NCBI GenBank assembly: GCA_046154545.1
Contig: JBJXGC010000072.1
Location: 1 to 6,396 of the forward strand
Source: JBJXGC01 sp046154545
GTDB taxonomy: Bacteria > Chloroflexota > Dehalococcoidia > Tepidiformales > Tepidiformaceae
Direction: 5' to 3'
Length of the DNA: 6,396 nucleotides
The number at the start of each line of letters is the position of its first letter. Within the stretch, counting starts at the first letter, position 1. The position numbers and the translations under genes are program-made. Shown here piece by piece: positions 1 through 5,281 of this stretch. The notes under the pieces were generated by a model. That model was not told the origin of the DNA. It searched no databases and saw nothing but the letters and a program-made list of their open reading frames with translations.

Positions 1-5
1 TCTGC

Positions 6-11
6 TATTCT
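6..11 (+). promoter_or_regulatory. Putative -10 box (TATTCT) for leaderless phzF-like gene
   Basis: The hexamer TATTCT fits the TANNNT consensus of a housekeeping -10 element and ends 6 nt before the ATG at 18. Transcription would then begin at or next to the start codon, giving a leaderless mRNA. The intervening CGAAAC holds no Shine-Dalgarno sequence. The -35 region lies outside the window. The same arrangement recurs before the next two genes, which is the main reason to believe it. No transcript data are available. Confidence 0.55.
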
Positions 12-17
12 CGAAAC

Positions 18-905
18 ATGCCCGACTACCAGGTCAAGATCGTCGATGCCTTCACCACCCGGCGCTACGCCGGGAACCCCTGCGGCGTGGTGACGCGGGC
101 CGACGGCCTCAGCGATGGCCAGATGCAGGACATCGCGCGGGAGCTGAACCTGAGCGAAACCGCTTTCGTGTTCCCTTCGACGCTGGCCACCTTCCGGGTG
201 CGCTTCTTCACGCCGGCGACCGAGATCCCATTGGCGGGGCACCCGACGATCGCGACCATGCACACGCTGGTCGAAGAGGGCCGGATCGACCTCTCCGGCG
301 GCGCCAAGCGAGTTACCCAGGAGCTGAACATCGGCGTCCTTCCCGTCGATATCGCACTCGACAGCGAGAAGAACGTCCGGGTCGTGATGACCCAGGCGAA
401 GCCGGAGTTCCTCAGGCGGTTGGACCGGAACCTGTTCGCCACGGCGCTCGGCATCTCGCCATCCGACGTCCTCGCCGACGTACCGGCCCAGGTGGTGAGC
501 ACGGGCACGCCCCAGGCGATGGTGCCGTTGAAGTCGCTGGACGTCCTGAAGCGCATCCGGCCAGACTACTCGCACCTCCGGGACCTGGAAGGGGTGGGCA
601 AGTACTTCAGCATCCATGTCTTTGCGTTGGAGACGTTCGACCCGGCCAACAGGGTGCACTCGCGTCACTTCCTCGCCAGCCAGGGCTTCGAGGACCCGGT
701 CACGGGGAGCGCGACCGGCGGGATGGCCGCCTACCTTTGGAAGTACGGCCTCATCCGTGAGGGCCATTACACAGTCGAGCAGGGCCACATCATGGGCCGC
801 CCGGGCGTGGTCGAGGTCCTCATCGAGGGCCAGGACGACGAGCCCACGGGCGTACAGATCGCCGGCACCGCGGTGACGGTCCTGAAGGGCACGATCACGG
901 TCTGA
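18..905 (+). CDS. PhzF family isomerase/epimerase-like protein
   Basis: This 295-residue protein has the usual length and all the landmarks of the PhzF superfamily, two pseudo-symmetric diaminopimelate-epimerase-like halves around a central active site. Visible are the N-terminal VDAFT..R.YAGNPCGVV block (9-24), the catalytic glutamate E47 in NLSETAFV, the GHPT motif (74-77), EDPVTGSATGG (225-235) with the conserved D226, and a C-terminal QGH..GRPG block near 255-263. Family members such as PhzF of phenazine synthesis catalyse proton-shuffling isomerisations without cofactor; most genomic homologues have no known substrate. No other phenazine genes are present, so a phenazine role is unlikely, and the substrate is unknown. 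It is probably cytosolic, as no signal peptide or membrane segment is seen. The ATG at 18 is chosen because the conserved N-terminal strand starts immediately after it and a -10-like box sits 6 nt upstream. The next gene starts 46 nt downstream behind its own -10-like box. Confidence 0.93.
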   Translation: MPDYQVKIVDAFTTRRYAGNPCGVVTRADGLSDGQMQDIARELNLSETAFVFPSTLATFRVRFFTPATEIPLAGHPTIATMHTLVEEGRIDLSGGAKRVTQELNIGVLPVDIALDSEKNVRVVMTQAKPEFLRRLDRNLFATALGISPSDVLADVPAQVVSTGTPQAMVPLKSLDVLKRIRPDYSHLRDLEGVGKYFSIHVFALETFDPANRVHSRHFLASQGFEDPVTGSATGGMAAYLWKYGLIREGHYTVEQGHIMGRPGVVEVLIEGQDDEPTGVQIAGTAVTVLKGTITV

Positions 906-938
906 GTCGCGGCCGGGCGTGCACCTCGGCTGGTCGTG

Positions 939-944
939 TAGGAT
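939..944 (+). promoter_or_regulatory. Putative -10 box (TAGGAT) for leaderless hydrolase gene
   Basis: TAGGAT fits TANNNT and ends 7 nt before the ATG at 952. No recognisable -35 hexamer lies 16-18 nt upstream, and no Shine-Dalgarno sequence lies in the 7-nt spacer GCAGGCC. If used, the mRNA would start at or within a base or two of the ATG. This also argues against the longer reading frame from GTG 919, because the box would then be inside the coding region. Confidence 0.5.
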
Positions 945-951
945 GCAGGCC

Positions 952-1824
952 ATGTTCGAAGGATTTAGCCAACGACGGATTACGACTAGCGGCACGGAGA
1001 TCAACCTCCGGATGAAGGGCGAGGGGCCGCCGCTCCTGCTCATCCATGGGTTCCCACAATCACACGTGATGTGGCACCGGATCGCAGGCCCACTGGCCGA
1101 CCGGTTCACGGTCGTCTGTGCCGACCTGCGCGGCTATGGCGACTCCGGGAAGCCGGCGGGCGGCGGCGACTACTCGGCCTATTCGAAGCGGGTGATGGCC
1201 CAGGACCTGGTGGAAGTGATGGCGGCCCTCGGCTTCGAGCGCTTCTTCGTCGCCGGGCACGACCGCGGTGGCCGCGTGGCCTACCGGATGGCGCTCGATC
1301 ATCCCCAGGTTGTGACGCGGCTCGCGACGCTCGACATCGTGCCCACCCATGCCCAGTGGCGCAGCCTCGACTGGCGCCGGAGTATGGGCGCCTACCACTG
1401 GTACTTCCTCGCCCAGCCCGAGCCGGTGCCCGAGCGGTTAATCGGCTCAGACCCCGTGTTCTACCTGCACCACCTGCTGCCGAAGTGGTCCGCCGCCGGG
1501 TTTGCGTTCGCACCCGAGGCGATGGCGGAGTACGAACGCTGCTACAGCGACCCGGGGACGATCCACGGCAGTTGCGAGGACTACCGGGCGGGCGCCACCA
1601 TCGACTTCGCGATCGACGACGCGGACTACGGCAAGCGGAAGATCGCCTGTCCCATGCTCGCGATCCAGGGCGACCGTGGCCGCGGGCTGGACCCATCATT
1701 CCTCGAAACCTGGCGGGAGTGGGCGGACGACGTGCGGGTGCTCGGCATCGCCTCCGGGCACTTCCTTCCCGAGGAGGCGCCGGGGCCAACCCTGGCGGCG
1801 CTGCTGGAGTTCTTCAGCGCTTGA
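952..1824 (+). CDS. Alpha/beta hydrolase, fluoroacetate/haloacetate dehalogenase type
   Basis: From the ATG at 952 this is a 290-residue alpha/beta-hydrolase. The oxyanion-hole motif HGFP is at 32-35, the nucleophile D104 sits in GHDRGGR, the acid D128 in LDIVPT, and the base H270 in SGHFLPEEAP. Aspartate rather than serine as nucleophile marks the dehalogenase/epoxide-hydrolase branch. The carboxylate-binding arginines R105 and R108 and the halide-pocket H149, W150 and Y211 of fluoroacetate dehalogenase (RPA1163 of Rhodopseudomonas palustris: D110, R111, R114, D134, H155, W156, Y219, H280) are all present at nearly constant offset, and W179 also matches. The predicted reaction is hydrolytic removal of halide from a 2-haloacid, fluoroacetate to glycolate in the reference enzyme. 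The real substrate could be another short haloacid. In-frame starts at 919 (GTG) and 943 (ATG) also exist; 952 is preferred because homologues begin near MFEGF and a -10-like box covers 939-944. No signal peptide is seen. No fluoride exporter or glycolate gene is adjacent. Confidence 0.88.
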   Translation: MFEGFSQRRITTSGTEINLRMKGEGPPLLLIHGFPQSHVMWHRIAGPLADRFTVVCADLRGYGDSGKPAGGGDYSAYSKRVMAQDLVEVMAALGFERFFVAGHDRGGRVAYRMALDHPQVVTRLATLDIVPTHAQWRSLDWRRSMGAYHWYFLAQPEPVPERLIGSDPVFYLHHLLPKWSAAGFAFAPEAMAEYERCYSDPGTIHGSCEDYRAGATIDFAIDDADYGKRKIACPMLAIQGDRGRGLDPSFLETWREWADDVRVLGIASGHFLPEEAPGPTLAALLEFFSA

Positions 1825-1850
1825 CCGATAGCGCGGAACCAGCGCCTTCG

Positions 1851-1856
1851 TAGCAT
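1851..1856 (+). promoter_or_regulatory. Putative -10 box (TAGCAT) for leaderless thioesterase gene
   Basis: TAGCAT fits TANNNT and ends 6 nt before the ATG at 1863, within the 38-nt gap after the hydrolase gene. The stretch TAGCATGGGGGCATG resembles the equivalent stretch TAGGATGCAGGCCATG before the hydrolase. A TTGACC at 1821-1826 looks like a -35 element, but its 24-nt spacing is too long. The GGGGG between box and start is a poor Shine-Dalgarno match at very short spacing, so leaderless initiation fits better. Confidence 0.5.
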
Positions 1857-1862
1857 GGGGGC

Positions 1863-2717
1863 ATGCCCGAGACCTCCTCCACGCCACTCTCGCGCCTCGT
1901 TCGCCGCCTCGATGTCGAACGCCTCGACCGCGACCTCTTCCTCGGCGATCCGGGACGGGGGCGGGGCAGGCTCTTCGGTGGGATGGTTGCGGCCCAGTCA
2001 CTCGTCGCGGCAGCGCGCACGGTGGATGAGGGCGAGGTGCACTCATTGCACGCGTACTTCATCCGGCCGGGGCAGCATGGGGTGCCCATCCAGTTCGTCG
2101 TGCACCGGATCCGGGACGGGCGGACGTTCACAACCCGGCGGGTCGTGGCACACCAGGGCGGCGAGGGAATTTTCAGTCTCGAAGCGAGCTTCGCGCGGGC
2201 GGAAGAGGGCATCTCCCACCAGCCGCCGATGCCGGCCGCGCCCGGGCCGGAAGGCCTCGGCGAGTGGGACCTGGTTCGCCCCGACACGACCGAGGACCAC
2301 ATCCGCCGCGTGGAGGCGAGCGCGATCGAGATCCGGGCCTGCGACGAGGGTGGCGTGTTTCACGGGGCGGATGGGCAGCCGATGCGGCGAGTCTGGACAC
2401 GCCCGCGGGCGGCGCTCCCTGAAGACCCCGTACTGCACGCGGCGATGCTCACCTACGCAAGCGACCGGGGGATGCTGAGCACGGTCGGGGCGATGCACGG
2501 CATCGCCTCAGCGCGGCGCCAGGCGGCAAGTCTCGACCACACCATCTGGTTCCACCGGCCGCCGCGCTGGGAGGGCTGGGTGTTCTATACGACGGCGAGC
2601 CCGGCGGCGCACAACGCCCGGGCGCTGATGTTCGGGAACATGTACCGCGAAGATGGGACTTTGATGGCCACGATCGCCCAGGAGGGCCTGGTGCGGACGG
2701 CGGCGGAGCGGCGGTAG
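1863..2717 (+). CDS. tesB: Acyl-CoA thioesterase II (TesB family)
   Basis: This 284-residue protein matches the length and double-hotdog layout of TesB/type II acyl-CoA thioesterases, which hydrolyse acyl-CoA to free fatty acid and CoA in the cytosol. The N-terminal hotdog carries LFGGMVAAQSL (37-47), VHSLHAYFIRPG (59-70), RDGRTFTTRRV (84-94) and IFSLEASF (103-110). The C-terminal hotdog carries LTYASDRGML (196-205), SLDHTIWFHRPPR (223-235) and AQEGLVR (272-278). The catalytic triad of the E. coli enzyme (D204, T228, Q278) corresponds to D201, T227 and Q273, all retained. The ATG at 1863 is favoured because the family N-terminus follows about a dozen residues later and a -10-like box lies directly upstream. 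It is the last + strand gene of the trio and faces the - strand operon across a 120-nt gap. The symbol denotes the family; chain-length preference cannot be read from sequence. Confidence 0.93.
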   Translation: MPETSSTPLSRLVRRLDVERLDRDLFLGDPGRGRGRLFGGMVAAQSLVAAARTVDEGEVHSLHAYFIRPGQHGVPIQFVVHRIRDGRTFTTRRVVAHQGGEGIFSLEASFARAEEGISHQPPMPAAPGPEGLGEWDLVRPDTTEDHIRRVEASAIEIRACDEGGVFHGADGQPMRRVWTRPRAALPEDPVLHAAMLTYASDRGMLSTVGAMHGIASARRQAASLDHTIWFHRPPRWEGWVFYTTASPAAHNARALMFGNMYREDGTLMATIAQEGLVRTAAERR

Positions 2718-2802
2718 GCGGGCTCAGCGGTACCGGTGCGAATTCGACGCCGGTCGTGGGCGAGGCCGCGTGGACACGCCGGCCGTGTCACCGGCAGCCC
2801 GC
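2718..2802. terminator. Convergent gap with nested stem-loops, possible bidirectional terminator
   Basis: The 120-nt gap between the convergent thioesterase and TIM-barrel genes begins with a foldable stretch. An outer stem pairs GCGGGCT (2718-2724) with AGCCCGC (2796-2802). Inside it, hairpin A pairs ACCGGTG (2732-2738) with CGCCGGT (2748-2754), including one G-U pair. Hairpin B pairs 2770-2778 with 2784-2791 around a 5-nt loop with one bulged G. No T-run follows on either strand, so this is not a classical intrinsic terminator. GC-rich DNA forms such pairings by chance fairly often, so the call is tentative. The remaining bases to 2837 show nothing else. Confidence 0.3.
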
Positions 2803-2837
2803 GACCGCAGTGGGCCGCAACTACCGATGCGTCCTCG

Positions 2838-3758
2838 TCAGCGGAGGCCAATCGATTGGAGGAACGCCGGGGCTCCCGTCACCCGCTCGTCGGGCTGGTG
2901 CTGGTTAATCTCGAGGGTGTAGGACGGGAGATGCTTGATGGCTGCCACCACGTATCCCCAATCCACGTCGCCGTCGCCGGGGGCGCGGTGGTCACCGATG
3001 CCGAGGACGTCGTGAAGGTGGGCGCCGATGCAGCGGCTCGCCAGCCGGTCGAGCCAGAGATGGCGGTCGATGAAGCCGAGGCGGTGGAGGACCTCGGCGT
3101 GGCCCACATCGTGCCAGTAGCCGACCTGGGCGAGGTCGAGACCTTCGAGGACGATATCGTATTCGGCCGGATGCGGGATCTCGTGAAAGTGGTAGCGGTT
3201 CTCGATGCCGATGGCGATGCCATGCGGTTCGGCGGCGCGCACCAGCTCGACCAGCGACCGGCGCGCGGCAGCGACGAAGGGCCCGGCCGTCGCGGCGCGC
3301 CGGGCGATCGCCGCTTCGCGGAGTTCGGCGAAGCGTGGCTCGGACGATCGGCCGGAGTCGAACATGCGCCGCATCTCGAGTTCCTCGTCGAACATCTCGA
3401 TCTGGTCGCCAACGGCGCCGAGGTGGCAGACGCTCCGTTTCGCCCCGATTTTCGCGGCCCAGGCGAGGCTCTCGGTGGCGTGCGCGAGGGCCACACGGCG
3501 TTCGGCTTCGTCGGGGGAGGCGAGGTTCGGCTTCGAATTCCAGCGGCCGTCGCTCATGCGGGAGCGTGGGGAAGGCTGGTGGACCGAGGTCACAGGCAGA
3601 TGCCCCGCCTCAATGATGCTCTGAAACTTGGTGGCGTCGGTCGAGTGGCTGATTTCGATGCCGTCGTAACCTGCCTCGGCGGCGTACTTCGCGAAGGCGG
3701 CGCCGTCGGCGAAGCGGACCTGCTGGGCATACATCGTCGAGAGGGCGAGCGGTTTCAT
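2838..3758 (-). CDS. TIM-barrel sugar phosphate isomerase/epimerase-like protein
   Basis: This 306-residue protein looks like the xylose-isomerase-like / AP-endonuclease-2 TIM-barrel superfamily. It opens with MKPLALSTMYAQ followed by AAEAGYDGIEISH (26-38), the typical first strand and helix. Later barrel strands carry likely divalent-metal ligands: E186 in IGIENRYHFHE, D217 and H220 in WHDVGH, H247 and H249-D250 in HLHDV, and E283 in TLEIN. A GDGDVDWG segment (261-268) is common in this group just after the HxHD strand. Members isomerise or epimerise sugars or related keto compounds; others are endonucleases or dehydratases, so the substrate is unknown. It appears cytosolic. The ATG overlaps the stop of the upstream small membrane-protein gene as ATGA, so translation is probably coupled. 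It is the last gene of the - strand operon that starts with dxr and rseP, and nothing in its sequence ties it to isoprenoid synthesis. Confidence 0.85.
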   Translation of the reverse strand: MKPLALSTMYAQQVRFADGAAFAKYAAEAGYDGIEISHSTDATKFQSIIEAGHLPVTSVHQPSPRSRMSDGRWNSKPNLASPDEAERRVALAHATESLAWAAKIGAKRSVCHLGAVGDQIEMFDEELEMRRMFDSGRSSEPRFAELREAAIARRAATAGPFVAAARRSLVELVRAAEPHGIAIGIENRYHFHEIPHPAEYDIVLEGLDLAQVGYWHDVGHAEVLHRLGFIDRHLWLDRLASRCIGAHLHDVLGIGDHRAPGDGDVDWGYVVAAIKHLPSYTLEINQHQPDERVTGAPAFLQSIGLR

Positions 3759-4081
3759 TTCAGTTCCGAACTCCGGGGGCCGAGCTCCGAGCGATCTGAG
3801 ACGTGCGCGCGGGCGTTCCCGGCCTGGGCGTAGCGATGGACGGCGAGCAGTAAGGCTGGTGTGAGTGTTGCCGCGATGAAACTCAGGCCCAGGCCCGTGG
3901 CATCGTCGAGACCGAGGATGGGGACGGCCAGCGCCGCTACCAGACCCGTGAACAGCACGAGGGGCAGGATCTTGAGCCCGGCGTTCCCCCGCGTCGCGAC
4001 CGAAAGCACGAGCCAGGGGATGAAGGCGCAGGTCAGCCAGCCCGCGACCAGCAGCCCACCGAAGATGAGGTTGAAGAGCAC
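3755..4081 (-). CDS. Small hypothetical membrane protein, three predicted helices
   Basis: I do not recognise this 108-residue protein. It shows three hydrophobic segments, roughly residues 3-29, 37-56 and 62-83, then a polar C-terminal tail from about 84 (HRYAQAGNARAHVSDRSELG onwards). The tail repeats a short pattern, RSELGP then RSSELK, encoded by a 10-bp repeat in the DNA. Codon third positions are strongly G/C, as in the neighbours, which supports real coding. The start is a GTG 9 nt after the rseP stop. Upstream lies TAGGGT, which could be a weak ribosome site (AGGGTG) or a start-proximal -10 box. Its stop overlaps the TIM-barrel start (ATGA). Its position behind an intramembrane protease gene could mean a partner or substrate role, but that is speculation. 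It carries no metal-binding or transporter signature. Confidence 0.7.
   Translation of the reverse strand: MLFNLIFGGLLVAGWLTCAFIPWLVLSVATRGNAGLKILPLVLFTGLVAALAVPILGLDDATGLGLSFIAATLTPALLLAVHRYAQAGNARAHVSDRSELGPRSSELK
3766..3789. repeat. Short direct repeat CCGAACTCCG / CCGAGCTCCG
   Basis: Two 10-bp copies differing at one base lie at 3766-3775 and 3780-3789, offset by 14 bp. On the coding (-) strand they read CGGAGCTCGG then CGGAGTTCGG and encode the repeated SEL pattern in the small membrane protein's tail. An 11-bp interrupted palindrome, AGTTCCGAACT (3762-3772), overlaps the first copy just upstream of the TIM-barrel start. It could be an edge of a dispersed simple repeat, or chance. Confidence 0.4.
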
Positions 4082-4087
4082 AGCCGC

Positions 4088-4093
4088 ACCCTA
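4088..4093 (-). promoter_or_regulatory. Possible internal -10-like box (TAGGGT) or weak SD before small ORF
   Basis: On the - strand the rseP stop codon TAG forms the first half of TAGGGT, followed by 6 nt and the GTG start at 4081. The geometry matches the boxes before the three + strand genes, so it could drive a leaderless transcript of the last two operon genes. Equally, AGGGTG could act as a weak ribosome-binding site. The two readings cannot be separated from sequence alone. Confidence 0.28.
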
Positions 4094-5281
4094 AGACACG
4101 ATCCGGGCGATGTCGAACCAGCTGACGACGGCCACTCCACAGAGCAGGAGGATGAAGCCGGCGAAGTGGACGACGGCCTCCTTCTCAGGGGCGATGCGGC
4201 GCCCACCCCTGAGGATTTCGATGAAGACGAAGAAGATGCGGCCGCCATCAAGCATGGGAAGGGGGAGGACGTTGAAGATCGCCAGGTTGAGGCTGAGGAG
4301 GGCGGCGAACTCGATCAGCGAACGCCAACCGGCCTGCTCAATGATGTCGCCGGTGACCGCGGCGATGCCGACGGGGCCCTGGAAGGCGGGCTGATTATCG
4401 GTACCGCCACCCCCGCCGCCGCCGATGCGGACCTGGAGCTCGTTCTTGGTCAGGACCATCGTGTCGATGAGCGCGTTGAAGCCTTTCGGGAAGGCCGTCC
4501 ACGGGGCGTAGGAGACACTCTCGGTGTATGGGTAGAGCAGGCGGGACTTCGTACAAAGCCCGGCGTCATCGACTTCGACGCAGGAGCCGGGCGCACCGAT
4601 CTTCACGCCGGTCGGGCCCTGGCCCTCCGGCGGTTGCCAGCGGGCGTACACCTTTGCGGTGAGGCTGGACCCCTGGCGGTTGATGAGCCAGGTCTGGGTT
4701 TCGCCGAGGTTGAGGCGGTTGGCGTAGATCAGCTCGGTCGTGTTCGCGATATCCCGCCCCTGGACGCGGAGGACCATGTCGCCAGGCTGGAGGCCCTGGA
4801 GGACGGTGCTGCCGTCGCGCATCTCACCGCTGACCTGTGCCTCGGAGGCGGGCGAGCCGGACGCGACCTCGACGACCTGGGCGCCGGACAGCGAACGGTC
4901 GCGCGGGACCATGAAGCCGACGGCCATGAGGACGACGGCGAGGATGAGGTTCATGAAGACGCCGGCGAACATGACCGTCAGCCGCTTCCAGCGGGCAGCG
5001 GCGGCGAGCGACCGGGGGTCTGTGGGGTCCTCTTCGCCGAGGAGCCGCACAAATCCGCCAAGGGGCAGCCAGTTGATGGTGTACTCGGTCTCGCCCTTCC
5101 GCCAGCTCAGGCCCTTGATGCGCGGAGGGAAGCCGATGCCGAACTCAAGGACCTTGATGTTGAAGGCCTTGGCGGCGATGAAGTGTCCGAATTCGTGGAT
5201 CACTACGAGGACGACAAGGAGCGAAATGAAGGGGCCGGCGGACTGCAGGATCGCCAGCGGGTCGAAGGCGGCAAGGAACAT
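4091..5281 (-). CDS. rseP: M50 site-2 protease, RseP-type RIP zinc metalloprotease
   Basis: This 396-residue integral membrane protease cleaves transmembrane substrates within the bilayer, typically anti-sigma factors or signal-peptide remnants. The zinc motif HEFGH (29-33) lies in the first membrane helix, with H29, E30 and H33 as ligands and catalytic base. The third ligand region NVLPLPMLDGG (337-347), with D345, is in the third helix. Membrane segments are expected near 16-37, 101-124, 322-341 and 365-392, the four-helix layout of RseP. GGFVRLLGEEDP (75-86) is the usual conserved membrane-reentrant segment after helix 1. A single PDZ-like domain covers about 135-215, including LQPGDMVLRVQG (164-175). 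Oddities are a run of seven glycines (287-293) and a CxxxxxxxxC pair (C234, C243) in the probable extracytoplasmic part. The ATG shares one base with the dxr stop (TAATG), so translation is likely coupled to dxr. The physiological substrate is unknown; no sigma or anti-sigma gene is in view. Confidence 0.94.
   Translation of the reverse strand: MFLAAFDPLAILQSAGPFISLLVVLVVIHEFGHFIAAKAFNIKVLEFGIGFPPRIKGLSWRKGETEYTINWLPLGGFVRLLGEEDPTDPRSLAAAARWKRLTVMFAGVFMNLILAVVLMAVGFMVPRDRSLSGAQVVEVASGSPASEAQVSGEMRDGSTVLQGLQPGDMVLRVQGRDIANTTELIYANRLNLGETQTWLINRQGSSLTAKVYARWQPPEGQGPTGVKIGAPGSCVEVDDAGLCTKSRLLYPYTESVSYAPWTAFPKGFNALIDTMVLTKNELQVRIGGGGGGGTDNQPAFQGPVGIAAVTGDIIEQAGWRSLIEFAALLSLNLAIFNVLPLPMLDGGRIFFVFIEILRGGRRIAPEKEAVVHFAGFILLLCGVAVVSWFDIARIVS

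Noticed and set aside
18..905. Part of a phenazine biosynthesis cluster
   Set aside because: Only the PhzF-like gene is present, with no other phz genes nearby; the family is broad and most members are unrelated to phenazines.
1821..1826. TTGACC as a -35 element for the thioesterase promoter
   Set aside because: It overlaps the hydrolase stop codon and lies 24 nt from TAGCAT, too far for standard sigma-70 spacing; probably chance.
1071..1853. 260-codon + strand frame inside the hydrolase gene
   Set aside because: It is a shadow frame, arginine- and proline-rich without domains, while the overlapping frame has a complete dehalogenase active site.
18..2717. A dedicated three-gene organofluorine or haloacid degradation operon
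   Set aside because: Each gene appears to have its own start-proximal promoter box, and the PhzF-like and TesB-like proteins have no known link to haloacid breakdown.
2736..3833. 365-codon open frame on the + strand opposite the TIM-barrel gene
   Set aside because: It is antisense to a protein with clear family motifs, its own translation has no recognisable domain, and long antisense frames are expected in GC-rich DNA with biased third positions.
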